A stretch of 64,000 nt of DNA, from the NCBI GenBank assembly GCA_021234155.1, contig JAJEKV010000242.1, positions 1 through 64,000 on the forward strand, read 5' to 3'. Below the pieces are notes generated by a model. It was not told the DNA's origin, ran no database searches, and saw only the letters and a program-made list of their open reading frames with translations. This document shows positions 37,650 to 49,561 of this stretch, in pieces. Each line of letters starts with the position of its first letter. Within the stretch, counting starts at the first letter, position 1. This DNA is from Isoetes taiwanensis (Eukaryota > Streptophyta > Lycopodiopsida > Isoetales > Isoetaceae). A program made the position numbers and the translations under genes.

Positions 37650-39236
37650 TTTGCATGTTAGACATTCTTTGTCATAAAGTTATATGGTCTATATTGGTAT
37701 CTAATCTTGGGGTATATTTTAGCTTGGCATCAAGCATGTTATGACTTGTACCAGACAATTTATATCGGCTTCCTTACATGTTGAATTTCATGTTCCTTTT
37801 ATATATTTGCTGGGTCTTTTACATATTTTACATGTTCCATTATTCCGGGGGGCACATAAAGAGTTTTGCCATTCAACTTTTAATTGTGGAATTTTAATTG
37901 TCAAAGTTTTGCCATCTATTTTCTTATTTGCAGTTCCCCATGGAATTGTTTATGATGGATATTTGCGTCATTTTAGAATATGGTTTTCCCAGTTTGCTTA
38001 GGATATTTTTGGGCTCCAGACAGTTTGATTTCCAAAGTTCGGTCGATATATTGTTTTTAATTGTGGGACTCGTGTTATTTGAAGCAGCTATATGTGATCT
38101 TTGTATTGTTTGACATTTGTATTGTTGGTTTTGAGATATTGGCTATATGCCAACTTTGTTTATAGATCAAACTTCCATATACATGTCTTGAGTTGTCAAT
38201 TTTTGTATTTAGACTAGACATTCAATTTGTCTTATGTGGGTTTAAATCTTGATCGCATACTCGTCCTACATCGTTTGAGTTATACTTGATTATCCTATGG
38301 TGGCACAAAGAGAGTTTACATACTTGGTTTGGATCCTTGGTTTCTCTATATGGAGCCTATTGTGTTGCTATTGATTTTGGAATTAGTTTGCTAGGTATTT
38401 GGCATTTGGTTAATCTAACTTAGAGTATTGTAAATGTTCTCATTCGATCTCCACTTCTATGAGAGCCTTGTTTTCTATGTCTGTCCACCCTTTATGTCCA
38501 ACTTAGATATTTTTTTGTCATCATTGGTTGGCTTCATCACCACTCACTTCTACTCTATTTGCTTGGTCCCGACCTTACCTATCTTAGCCTTCACCTTCGC
38601 TCTCCTCTTCTTGTCCTCGACAATTTCACTGATCTTGTGAATCTTCTCGCTAGGAAATCTGTTTCTTTTGTTCATCTCAATTTCCTTCTTAACCTTCCCC
38701 ATAACTTTGTGCTCATATGTCTGCAGCAACCTCTACCTCAACCTTGTCCCTCATTCTTGTTGGCTTTATTCATATTGGGCATTTTTTACAGATTTTAATG
38801 TTTCGGGCAATCTCAATGTTTCTTTCTTTTGCATTGTCTATGGGTTTGACATCATTGCATATGTATCTAGTTTTATGGTGGCGCTACCGTATGGGATAGT
38901 TTTGAATCTACGGTCAGAGGTTTTGCCTGCTTTTCTTTCTTATTTTGCACTCTTTGTGCTTGATGTTGTTGATGGTATGTTTTTTGGATATTGTTAAATT
39001 AATCCAAAGAGGTTTGTCTGCTTTTCTATCTCATTTTGCGCTCTTTGATCTATGCCTTGTGCTTGGTGTTGTCGGGACTTGTTAATTGTATAAAGGACGT
39101 TTACTTGTTTTTTGCATTTGCTTCACTGGCATGAGGTTTATTGAGAACTACGTTTATAAATATTTCTTCTCATGTGTTGTATGGATGAGTTATTTTTCTG
39201 AGGTATTCATACAAAGGAAATAAATCCTCTTTGTTG
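37650..39236. other. T-rich non-coding stretch
   Basis: Many overlapping plus-strand ORFs rich in Phe/Leu/Ser/Tyr reflect base composition. None has a signal, domain or ATG context that supports a gene. Confidence 0.45.
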
Positions 39237-39290
39237 GGCCGGGGGATTCGAACCTCCAGGTCGCAATGGCCTCACCAGAGCCAAAAACAC
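39237..39290 (-). other. tRNA-derived B-box fragment
   Basis: On the minus strand a T-arm-like GGAGGTTCGAATCCCCC, with a perfect Pol III B box GGTTCGAATCC, is followed by GGCCCAAC. No matching acceptor 5' strand or anticodon arm is found upstream, so it is a tRNA or SINE fragment, not a functional tRNA gene. Confidence 0.5.
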
Positions 39291-39528
39291 CAGGGCAATG
39301 CAACTCTGGTTTTAACACTATCCAGTCCATGCACACCCTCAGGAATCCGCACCGCTTAGCTTTTCACAATCAAGCGCTTCTTAAGCAGAGTTTCAATGCT
39401 GGAGCAGGGAGTTTCAGGCATGCAAACGTAGCTACCTGCACTTATCCAGTCCCTACAAATGGCAAGCCATCTTTCCTTTTTAGAACCATTGCCAAGAATG
39501 CCATCCAGAAATCCCAGTGATGACCCCA

Positions 39529-40157
39529 GTGGCATGTTTGAGCCGTCTTGGCATGTTTGAACCACCTAGGCACCAACATGCCACTTAGGCTCAAACATGC
39601 CAAGGTGGCTCAGACGGCTCAGACATGTCAAGGTGGCTCAAATGTGCCACGCAGGGTCCAACATGCCACCTAGGCTCCAACATGCCAAGGTGGCTCAAAC
39701 GTGCCACGCAGGGTCCAACGTGCCACGCAGGGTCCAACATGCCACCTAGGCTCCAACATGCCAAGGTGGCTCAAACATGCCACGTGGGCTCCCAACATGC
39801 CACCTAGGCTCCAACATGCCAAGGTGGCTCAAACATGCCACTAGGCTCAAACATGCCAAGGTGGCTCAAACATGCCACGAGGGGCTCCAACATGCCACCT
39901 AGGCTCCAACATGCCAAGGTGGCTCAAACATACCACCTAGGCCCTAACATGCCAAAGTGGCTCAAACATGCCATGTGGGCTCCAACATGCCACCTAGGCT
40001 CCAACATGCCAAGGTGGCTCAAGCATGCCACCTAGGCACCAACATGCCACCTAGGCTCAAACATACCAAGGTGGCCCTAACATGCCAAGGTGGCTCAAAC
40101 ATGCCATGTGGGCTCCAACATGCCAAGGTGGCTCAAACATGCCACGTGGGCTCCCAT
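39529..40157. repeat. 19-bp-period minisatellite, about 32 units
   Basis: Head-to-tail units of the form AACATGCCA(CC/AG)(T/G)(A/G)GGCTCA. Variants carry CCTAGG, CCAAGG or CACGTGG centres, so each junction is near-palindromic. The first about 50 bp are in the opposite orientation (GGCATGTTTGAGCC) and then the array switches strand. Since 19 is not a multiple of 3, every frame reads a repeating 19-residue peptide; these are not genes. A small patch of the same family lies at 21190-21275. Confidence 0.93.
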
Positions 40158-40974
40158 TGGGGCTAGAACTATACGGTACCTGAAAAATATATAAGATATG
40201 CTTCAATCCACAGTAGCATAATGCAAAAAGATACATGAAGAATAAATCAAAGTACCTGCATTCTTCAATCCTTTTCCCTTGCCTTAAACAACTTCAAATC
40301 CTATTAGATTAAAGAAAACCCATTAGAATGTTGAACGATGTGCACATTTTTTACCACAATCTGCAAAATCTCCCCTTCTTCTGCAAGCACGAACCCAAGC
40401 ACCGCATGACCTCTGATCACCTACGTAAAATGATCTGCGAGATGACGAAAGGAAATATGTTTTCTAAACTGTGTCAGTTATGCTATAGCCGAAGCTTCAC
40501 CATTTACCTTTGTTTCACCTTCAGATCCAACTTGCGCGCCAAATACTTCTTCACTAAGGAAACTGGAAGCTTCCCATAAAACCCATTCTCGCTTCCATAT
40601 TTTATTCTCACAAATGTCGTTTGAATTTAACCACCTGCAAAAAGAAACCCTTCCGCTGCAAGCATAAATTTAGAGAAAATATTTCTCCGACCTATGAATG
40701 CTACACTCTACTACTATTGGAAACTGCCAAAGTACTTACACTAGGTACTTCTAGATTTCTTTATTCTTTTCATCAAAACTAATCTAAAAGCTCAAACTAA
40801 AACTCAAAAGCATGTTAATATTCAAGGTTATGATAAAAACAATACTCCTGGAGGCCAAAATATATGCATCCAATTTAATGCTTTTACTTAGTGAGACACT
40901 ATACAAGTACCCAGTATCCAGCTTTAGGTATTGTTTTCATTATGTTTAATTAGTACTGTTTGTGGTAGGGCATA
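40158..40974. other. Non-coding stretch
   Basis: No recognised gene. An 83-codon ORF at 40328-40579 lacks known motifs. Confidence 0.4.
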
Positions 40975-41810
40975 GCATGCTTATGCCCTTGACCTCTTAG
41001 CTTACACCTCAGCAAGTATGCAGAAACATCTAGATGCATTGAATCCTTTCTGCCAGTCCACTGGAACATGCATCAAATTTGGCCAGAACCAAGGTGCTCC
41101 TACTGTTGTCTTCAAGGAAACAAAGGCACTCTTTCTTCACTTACAAAGATCAAGAGATGGGGGTAGTGCAAACATACAAATACATAGGACTAGATTTTAT
41201 TACTACCATATATTGGGACATTTGTATTAGGCAACGTGTGATGGCAGGCGAAAAGGCTTTCTATGCAATACAAAACAATTGTCATCACAGGGCAAGGCTT
41301 TACAACTGATCACATTAGTCGCACTTATTCCAGAGTGTTGGTGGAGCCGGTCCGGCTTTATGGAGTGGAAGTATGGGGCCACTGATATCACTTTTCACTT
41401 GGGAGGACATGGAACGGGTACAGAAAACGTCTCTGACTCAAAGCTGCTCTGGAACATCATATCATATGCTTTCAAAAGGTGATAAGCATGGGAGATTCAC
41501 GCCTTTGAAACCTCGCCTACACAATGGCCATGGACCCACAATGTCTTAAAGCCTGCTAGAAGGAGAAGCAAGCCACCTGGTTCTCTATATGGAATGTGCA
41601 GGACCGGTGCATGCTAGTGTATAACAATGAGGATCAGAAATACCGGAAATAGTATCTGGACACATATTGTTTTAGAAGCTTTGGGATAACAGTGCTTTGG
41701 AGTTGACAAAGATATGCTACAAAAACCAGATTAATCGCACGCTTGCTAGAGGTCTACAACATTAACTTTTAATACATTTACCCATGAAAAGGTAGAGTGA
41801 TTGAGTCCAT
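40975..41810 (+). pseudogene. LINE-A RT fragment
   Basis: Frames 41018-41309 align with the longer LINE-A copy: MQKHLDALNPFCQST matches MQHHLDALYTFCQVT just after the YADD block, then LLLLSSRKQ and TYKYIGLDF. Near 41780 TTACCCATGAAAAGG matches the HLPMKR region. It is truncated at both ends and frameshifted, with no 3' tail. Confidence 0.75.
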
Positions 41811-43405
41811 TAACTCTACATATACATGTTAGCACACAATAATAATACATATAAATAAAGGATGACTCATCCATCATCTCGGAATACAACCATAAATATA
41901 TATAATGCAATAAAAGCAAGGGTTCCTATCTCAGTTTGACTCAAGAAATTTGACTAAAAGTCAAGGCCTTTGGAAACAACAGACGCCATCATGATGATGG
42001 TATTGGCTAGCATAGAACATTGGTCTAGGGTAATCCACTCCATCCACTCCTCCTACGCATACTTTGCAGATAGGCTGAAATAGATTGTGCCATGATTGTA
42101 GCCTTCTGAAAACGTGATCATATAGAGTCATCCTATGGAACCAATCTGGGTTGCATCTTCCCAGACCAATGAGGCAAGAACGAGTGAGACAAATCCCTTC
42201 ACGGAGCACAATGAATCTGTGGGCGGCTACGGATCATTGCAACACATGTCCGTACCCGACTTAAGCCCCCAAACACTGCATCGGGGTGATACCTCCAGGA
42301 CCCGGCCCACACAATGTGATCGGTTATTAGTCCCCATTATAAGGACCCCAGTAGTCACGCTCAGCAGGTCCTAATATCTTTTAAAGAATTTGCTCTCTTG
42401 AGACAACAAGAAATCAATGTTTACACAAGAAAGCAATAGAACATAGGATAAACGGGATCTCGTTCAAGCCAAAATTGATATGGATGCACAATTAACCACC
42501 CAAACGGGTTCACTAAGCTATGGCAAATCACAATAGTGGCTCTAGCTTACAGGCTTTTTGGATTCAGCACACTACTCTGCTAGCTGTCAACAGTTGGATA
42601 AGGAAATTACATAGGTTTAAGGATGGGAAAGGAATTCCGATTCAATCTTTACAAGCTGGCTATCTTCGGGCAAAGGATCATAGACTGATACTCTAAAGAA
42701 TCTGCTAACAATCCTGGTATCTAGTCTTGCATCTATTGTAAAATAGATCTTATTAATACTATTCGAAGCCGTCTGCTTATATCAAATTTTAACGAAGCCC
42801 ATACTTGATATTTGTAAGGAATTGTTGAAGGCAGTCGTGTTGACAATATGCTATCATAACTTCTAATTCTAGAAAGAAATCGTCGAAGGATTTCATGCTC
42901 AATAGTTGTCATGCAATGTAGGCAACCTAGATAATGTATTCAGATAAATAATGATGCCTATTTAGAAACTGTACATGTGATGTTTTATATATGAGATGAA
43001 ATGACCTCTTATTTTTGCTCTGTTGTTGCTTAGTTGTGTTGTTTCTACATTCTAATGGGACTTGAAATCAATCAAAGTTGGTGGGGTTCAATTATCTATG
43101 CTTCCCTTCCTTACATATAGGCTAAGGCATTTGTTATAGATTTTGGTGGCCCATTTGTTTTGGAGTGAGACTACCAATTGCTGGGTTGTTTTGCACCACA
43201 CATTGATCTCATCGGATCTATGATAACACTAGTATAATTTTCATACATGGTATTGACATGGGGATATCCTGACTGCATGGCTACGGTTGCATAATCATAG
43301 TGTGACGTGAAATATGGGCTTCGACCGCATCAAGTTTTATATTGGACGGTTCTGGTTCTTCGAGAGGGAACATCACATGGCATATTACCTTCATCATGGG
43401 CNAGA
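41811..43405. other. Non-coding stretch with one ambiguous base
   Basis: No supported gene. Position 43402 is an N, just before a T-run, so the local assembly is uncertain there. Confidence 0.45.
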
Positions 43406-43880
43406 GTTATTTTTTTTTTTTTTTGAAGGTAAGAAATTTTTGTATTAATAGATAGGAAGAATTACAACATATGGCCCCTTATGGACCAGATAGAAATTAA
43501 GCACATGGATCCCAAATGGATCAGATTTCATATTCACAACTACAGTACTGATATGCATTTCTCAACCTCTTCTTCTATCGAACTAGTACTACATGATCGG
43601 AACCAATCTTTGACTAGATGGAGTACTACGAGGGGCCAAGTACACACTTTCCTTTGGCTGCAAATAAGTCTTGATAGCACCATAAAACCACCTCTTGCAA
43701 GAGTAGAGATGAGCAGAGAGAAAGGCATGAAGAAATCATGAGCAATCTCCCACATTGCTCAAGGGAAGCTATACTGACTCCAAATAACCCATTACGCAAA
43801 TTAATCAATACGGATTGTTCCGGGAGAGATCTTTGCATTGTCAGGAGAAGTCTACATGAAATGGCTAGACACAAAGCCCC
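43406..43880 (-). mobile_element. LINE-B-type 3' end, antisense, with poly(A)
   Basis: The plus strand shows a run of about 16 T followed by GAAGGTAAGAAATTTTTGTATTAATAG. On the minus strand this reads as a typical plant LINE 3' end (TATTAATACAAAAATTTCTTACCTTC then A). Upstream on the minus strand are broken frames (43874-43540) with no intact domain. It resembles the 3' end of the retroposed sequence at 29955-31296. Confidence 0.7.
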
Positions 43881-44107
43881 GCCACTAAAGGTATGGCAAT
43901 CTCAAGCATGAACTTGAATAAGCAGCATGCCATCCAAACATATCAGTATTTGAAGACATGTGGTTCCTGGCATAACTGTACCAGTGGCAATCAAGCATCA
44001 ATACTTGAAAAACCGCTCAGGCATAGCAGTACCTGAGCAAAACCAAAACTTTAATTCAAGCCATCTTGCAAGCGCCATACTACACTTGTAGAAACATAAG
44101 AAATTCC
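43881..44107. other. Flank of the giant TIR element
   Basis: No gene. The base context at the left boundary is ...AAATTCC|CATTAGGG. No obvious direct duplication of this flank is seen after 57606, apart from a possible 2-bp AT or TA. Confidence 0.4.
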
Positions 44108-44175
44108 CATTAGGGCGGTTGGGGTGCGAAAATGGCCTCCTATCGGCCATTCCCGTCATATTTCCGCTCCCTTTT
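44108..44175 (+). repeat. Left terminal inverted repeat
   Basis: Pairs with 57540-57606. The outer about 40 bp match at roughly 36 positions with one or two single-base gaps; the inner part is more degenerate. Confidence 0.8.
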
Positions 44176-44745
44176 TCCCATGCCACCTAGGATGCAAACT
44201 CTCATAATTCTGATTTGCTTGGAATATTCTTAGGAATAAGGGGATTGCACATTCATGGCGCCATATGTATTTAATTACATTGGTTGTCGAGACGGATTTG
44301 ATGCAACACGTGGCGCTTCTAAAATGCCACTTGCATTATAGCATACCGGCAACTCATGGCGGTGTCTCTTAGTAAGCGTCTTGGCGTCACCGCCTTCTAC
44401 ATTTCAAAAGTTGAATGTGTAGGTTGAAGCTTTATGTCGATCGGACTTTCATTTTAAGCGGCTGCTTGTTTTAACCCGATCTTCACTTCATCCTAATCTG
44501 GGCTTCCGCCCTTACAATTCAAATTTGAATTTGCTTAATGTATAAAAGCATGGATTGTAGGAGAATGGACTTTTCGATTTCCATATGCACGTTGCAAATT
44601 TCAAAAGCGAAGTTAATGCGGACGTTCGGCTCCACGAAGCGAATTGTGTTGGGGCATAAAATACCACACCTTGATTTTGGCCGTCACGATCTACCTGATA
44701 TGGAAGTTGCTTGTTGTCAAATTAAACTTAAACACAAGTGAGGTC
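44129..44745 (+). repeat. Duplicate of the T1 promoter and 5' end (truncated copy)
   Basis: Direct repeat of 46091-46720. Shared landmarks are AAAATGGCCTCCTATC, GGCGCCATATGTATTTAATT, CAACACGTGGCGCTTCTAAAA, GCATACCGGCAACTCATG, GAATGTGTAGGTTGAAGC and TATAAAAGCATGGATTGTAG. A first-exon remnant (LQISKAKL) follows. The open frame ends at 44741, so this copy is a promoter with a truncated T1 start. Confidence 0.88.
44541..44548 (+). promoter_or_regulatory. TATA box of truncated T1 5' copy
   Basis: TATAAAAG in the shared context TATAAAAGCATGGATTGTAG, identical to that at 46531. Confidence 0.6.
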
Positions 44746-44894
44746 GGCACTTACGTGGTTTTCTCGAGGAGGGTTTGGGTGTTTTTTAAATCCCAATTAT
44801 CGACATAGTGTGGCGTAGCATCTTGGTATTAAATAGTATGTTAAATTGAATTATATCGGTGTTCATTTTACGGTTAAACTCAAATCATATAGGT

Positions 44895-45002
44895 TTAGGA
44901 ATAAGGTTAAAAAAGGAAGATATTGGCTATTTAGGAATAAGGTTAAAAAAGGAAGATATTGGATATTTAGGTATAAGGTTAAAAAAGGAAGATATTAGAT
45001 AT
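44895..45002. repeat. 36-bp tandem repeat, three copies
   Basis: Units at 44895, 44931 and 44967, each TTAGGAATAAGGTTAAAAAA then GGAAGATATTGG, nearly identical. It lies between the truncated T1 start and the acidic ORF. Confidence 0.93.
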
Positions 45003-45192
45003 GGCTCAAATTTCGAGATATGCACATAATGGCATGTAATGATGGTTGATAGGACTGGAATACGAATCATTCCTACGATTTTCACGTCTAATCCAGCCTA
45101 TATCTATTCCAGCCTAGATTGGCGCCCATTCTCCCCCCAATCTCCGCCCAATCTTTGCTAGATCCTCCGCCCAATTTCTCTAGTCCATCGCC

Positions 45193-45535
45193 ATGAAGAG
45201 ATCAGCTACGGAAGAGCCGGAGGTGTCCTCCAAGAGGCGCCTATTACGGCTGGAAGAGGTGTTCCCTCCGCAGTTCCCTCCGCTGCCCACGGTTCTTGCT
45301 CTGAATGCCTCTGATTCCTCTGATTCCTTTGACGAGGAATCAGAGAATGAGGAATCAGAGGAAATTCGGAGGCGGGGAGTTCATCACAGTGTTCTTGAAG
45401 AAATTTTGGATAGGAGATTCTTGAGGAAAATGAGTGGTCTACCGACGGAGAAGAAGCCGAAGATGATGAAGAAGATGAAGAAGTTGAAGACGAATCTGCT
45501 GACTTCGAGGAGCTCATGGCGTTAGTTCATGGTAC
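45193..45535 (+). CDS. Acidic nuclear-type protein, unrecognised, probably frameshifted
   Basis: An ATG at 45193 opens a 110-codon frame beginning MKRSATEEPEVSSKRRLLRLEEV, which contains basic NLS-like KRR. A Pro-rich piece and a Ser/Asp/Glu-rich stretch (DSSDSFDEESENEESEE) follow. Near 45430 a different frame takes over the acidic character (EENEWSTDGEEAEDDEEDEEV...ADFEELMALVHG). That implies a frameshift or a small intron. No family is recognised. Basic start plus acidic tail recalls chromatin- or histone-binding proteins, but that is only compositional. It lies between the two T1 5' copies inside the TIR element. Confidence 0.5.
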
Positions 45536-46090
45536 ATGCATGTTTTCTTTCTTTTCTTAAGCATTCAACTAACGGTTATTTCTTATTTTTTTTGCGATGA
45601 TGATGAAGCGGATGAATGAAATTTGTTAGGGAGAGCACCTCTTATTTTTTCCTTGTTCTTAGTCGGAGCTTGCCTCCGACTTCTTACCATATATTTGCAA
45701 GCCTCGGGCTTTTTTTTGTTGTGAATAGTTGAAGCCTCGGGCATTTAAATTTACAAAATGATGTAAAGCCATACGGCCATAAAAAATTTTGAATGTAAAA
45801 AGTTTTTGCTTCTAATTCCATTTGAATACCTAACTTTTTTTTTACTGTACATGTGTTATCACTCTTAAGTACATAAGTCATCATCCCTTTTCAAAGAGCA
45901 TATTATTTTTCAAGGATCACACCAAGCGAATAGTACATATGCAACAAAAATGGAACACACTAAATTCGCATCGTGTGATCCACTTTCTTATTTGTTGTCA
46001 AATTAAAACTAAACACAAGTCCTTCGTCAATAGTCTCCCATTTGCATATAAAATATCTATCATTCCAAGTTATATTATGTTTTATGAACT

Positions 46091-46720
46091 AAAATGGCCT
46101 CCTATCAACCATTCCACGTCATATTTCCGCCCCTTTTTTCCCGTCAGATTTGCTTGGAATATTCTCCCGGAATAAGGGGAATCGCATATCTATGGCGCCA
46201 TATGTATTTAATTCTCTTGTTGTCAGACAGATTGACGCAACACGTGGCGCTTCTAAAAAGCCACTTGCATTATAGCATACCGGCAACTCATGACGGTGTC
46301 TCTTGGTTTGTCAGATACCAATCATCGCATCACCGATTCTTGTCTTGCCCTATTTTCATTTAGAGTCCATTCCGCCTTCTACATTTCAAAATTTGAATGT
46401 GTAGGTTGAAGCTTTGTATTAGACTTTCGTTTGGGCGCTGCGATTGCGCCTTAAAAGTTAAATAAGGGATCTTTACTTCATCCCAATACAGGCTTCCGCC
46501 CCCTACAATTCAATTTTGAATTTGCTTTAATATAAAAGCATGGATTGTAGGAGAATGGACTTTTCCATGCTCTGCGTTGCAAATTTCAAAAGCGAGGTTA
46601 GTGCAATTTGAGCCTCAAGCGAAGCCGAATTGTCTTTGGGGCATACAAATTGTACACATTCATTTCGCGCCGTGCGATCCACAGCGGTATGGAAGCTCAA
46701 ATGATGTGTGGATAAGGATC
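46091..46720 (+). promoter_or_regulatory. T1 copy-2 promoter and first exon region
   Basis: Direct repeat of 44129-44745, about 1.96 kb downstream. It contains TATAAAAG at 46531-46538, about 40-60 bp upstream of the first T1 reading frame. A third, short partial copy of the module's end lies at about 45950-46020 (CGCATCGTGTGATCCACTT, TTGTTGTCAAATTAAA). The array therefore looks like a tandem duplication of the T1 5' region. Confidence 0.75.
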
Positions 46721-49300
46721 AAAGCCCGACTCGGGAATATGCTCCGGTCTTCAATCGTAATAAAAAAAGAGGTCTAAAAATAAGAACTTAGACCTCGACA
46801 TATTTCTTGCGGGCTCAAAAAGTGTCGACATCAGGCGGATGGCGGTTTATATCCATTGGATCCGTTGAGTGGCGAGGAAGCCGTCATTTCGGGGACGTTT
46901 CAAGTTTAGTCGATTTTGTGGTGGCGGTAACTCGGCCTCTTGGGATATTGTGAGAGATTGAGAGAGGATGAAGGCATTCGGAATCGAATACAGTTCCTTG
47001 AGATGAGCTGCTTCCGATTGTCACAAGAGAATTATAACTTAAACCAGCTGACTCTTTTTCTCTCGCTTCATTACTCCTTTGTGATGAAGGAAAGGAATAA
47101 TGACTTGGGGAGGAAACTTCTTTGAGATCTGAAGTGGAGAAGTCAAATTGGTGATAGGGCAGCTGCAAAGAAAAGATCCAAGAGCTCGAAAGAGCAAACT
47201 TTGAGCTTCAATGTAGGTTAAAGAATTTGAAGAAAACACCCCTTGGCTTGCGAGAAAGGAAGAAGCATTATCGCCGATAGAGGCTGAAGTTTGGATCAGG
47301 TGCATTCAGGGCGCGGTCACGGCCACAAGGTCCGTTTACAACACTAGCAAAGGCCGGTTAAGATGCGGGGAAACTAGAAGCAATCTTGGTTACGTGGTGA
47401 AGAACCTAGCGGCGAGCGGGGGAGATAGTGGACATGATTTGTCAGCCCTACAACTCTCCTCTCAAGAAGATGGTATTGGAAATGGTACTAGGGAGATCTA
47501 CAAGAAGTTAGAAGCGACGGATGTCTGTTGTTTGTGATGATGTAGGCATCGGTGGGCTTGGTTACCGTTCTCTATTCAAGCCATTCCACGAAGCGTTGAA
47601 AAGAATGGGCACAAAAAGTATTAAGCTCCCGTCCACAAATTATCGAGAATACAAGGGTTACTAGGACAAAGATGGTGTATGCCATATTAGGAGAGATGCA
47701 CCACGTTGAATGTCTTTGGTCTGCCATAGCCATAAAAGATAAGAATGGCAAGGATTGTTGTGATATAGTTGGAATGAATGAGCATAATAATCTTTGGGTT
47801 GACACTGGTTACTCTCTTACAATTCCTTGTCAAATATTATGACTTAACGATTTCGAGAAACTAATGGTGAGATTGAAGTTTGCATAAAATTGGATGAAAT
47901 GGAACTGACCAAGTTTGAGAAGTATGAGAGGGTATCCGTTGTCATCATGAATAGAGCAATTGAGAATGCAATTGCACATGCTAAATCAAGAGCAACAAGA
48001 ATAACAAAAAAGATGTAGAGGTGACGGACGAGGAGAAGAAGCGTGCGGAAAAATGGTTCTCATGTCAATCGAAGATGACACACGGTGGTTAGGTCTCTTT
48101 AAAGTTCGAGAAAGAAACCCACGAGGTTTTGAAATGGGTGTTCAATCAAGCTGACATCCGAGTCTAATATCTAGATTCGAGGGAGGGAAAAATTGCAAGT
48201 AGATCACTATGGATCTTACAAAGTAATTTTCACTTGGCGTCTGATTTAAAGCGAGAAAGCAATGTACAACATAAGTGGAGGAGGACAAGGAACATGCAAA
48301 AGTTATGCATCTTTGCAATCATGCAAGGAAGTCAAATCTTTGGGAAGACTGTTTCAACCTTGTCCCTTAACCAAGCAAATGCTCCTAATAGAGGAGAAGA
48401 AGATCCCAAGTTCCATGGCATTTTCCCCATTCCATTAGAGAGGGTTCATATACGCACTTTGCGGCTTTGTGAGAATCATCGACAAGATGATATTTTTGAG
48501 CTCTTGATTCGTGTGGAACATTTCGGACAAGAAGAGAAGAGAGGAAGGAATTCGTAGAGTTGAACATGTTCTATCGGAAGCGAGCGGTTTGCATGGTGGC
48601 AATGTAAGATTAGAGCTCGATGAGAAGCAGGCGGGAAGAACAAGTGTGCCTCGTAAGGTGTCAATTGGAGGGATGGCTCGGCCTTCATAAAGAATCATAG
48701 AGGCTCTGAGCGGAAACCGGATGGGAGAAAAGGTCTATGAATTTGGAAAATTCTTTGGTTGATGCGGGGCGGGACCCGCCTGAGATGGCGTTCGATTCGG
48801 CATTGAGGAAAAAAAAAAAGCATGGGATGCATTATGCGAATTGTTCCCATACATTCAGAGAATGGACCTCTCAAGAAGAAGAAGATGAGGAAATGTTAGG
48901 TGCAAGCGAATAACAAATTTATTAAAGCTTTCATAGGCGCATGGGGGGAGAGTGAAGTCACGCACTACTTGCACATCTTTTGGGCTCATGCACCTTGGTT
49001 TTTTAGGAAGTATGGAAGCCTAGCGATTGTGGAGTGCACAAGGCATGGAGAAGTCGCATAAACAAGCTAAAATAGCCTTTCATCGTAACACTCAAAGAGG
49101 GGTGGAAATGTGGGAACCAACCCTCTAAGGCAGGATAGCCAGTGGTTTTATAGAAGGCGATGGCTAAATCGACAAGAAGGTCGCTTTAAGGAGCAACCCA
49201 GAAGTCGTAAACACCATTGGCATAATGCTGAAGAGAAAACGGAAAGTTGCTTGGCAAAATTCTAGGGCCCCACTAGCATCATAGAATGGTGGAGATCTAA
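46577..49300 (+). pseudogene. T1 copy 2: transposase-like gene of the TIR element
   Basis: Collinear with T1 copy 1 (17494-21152). It starts with a frame containing LQISKARL-type sequence and VHIHFAPCDPQRYG (46577-46777). Then come YPLDPLSG and GLLGYC (46850-46950), a coiled coil, LKKTPLGLRERKK (47225-47260), PYNSPLKKMVLEMV (47450), VVCDD and GYRSLFKPFHEAL (47525-47600), and ILGEMHH with NEHNNLWV (47685-47805). After these are EVCIKLDEMEL (47880), LQVDHYGSYKV (48200), IPLERVHIRTLRL (48435), VEHVLSEASGLHGG (48560), AWGESEVTHYLHIFWAHAPW (48938) and GMEKSHKQAKIAFH (49043). Frame changes occur every few hundred bases, so it is broken. The protein would be roughly 700-800 residues. It is the only transposase candidate in the element; the DDE assignment is unproven. 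Confidence 0.65.
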
Positions 49301-49561
49301 GAGACAAAGAATCGGTAAAGTATACTTGTAATGTGTAGCATGTTCACGGCCTTGAAGTACTTGCCTCCAACCTTGTTTACTGGCTGCAAGCTTGGCGTCG
49401 TGTGATCTTATTTGTATCATATGGCGCGAACAGTGGAGTTCGCTATTGCTTGCATTTATGTGGCTTCGCGTCGTGTGAAGCTTTACAAGATAATAATAAA
49501 AAAGGGTTACTTTTGATTAAAGTTGTGAAAGATGTTACATTGAAAAACAAAATACAACGAC

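Noticed and set aside
38434-38998. Hydrophobic multi-frame ORFs suggesting a membrane protein
   Set aside because: T-rich DNA gives Phe/Leu-rich peptides in all three plus frames; there is no conserved block or splice signal.
39237-39310. tRNA gene on the minus strand
   Set aside because: Only a T-arm/B-box is present; no acceptor pairing or anticodon arm can be built.
39529-40157. CRISPR-like array
   Set aside because: Units are contiguous 19-bp repeats with no unique spacers, in a eukaryotic genome.
39625-40166. Repeated ORFs reading MPRWLKHAT/HAKVAQTCH peptides
   Set aside because: The 19-bp minisatellite is open in all frames with a 19-residue period; this is a repeat artefact, not a coding gene.
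42135-42374. Possible gene in 41.9-42.4 kb
   Set aside because: Short overlapping ORFs on both strands without any conserved motif.
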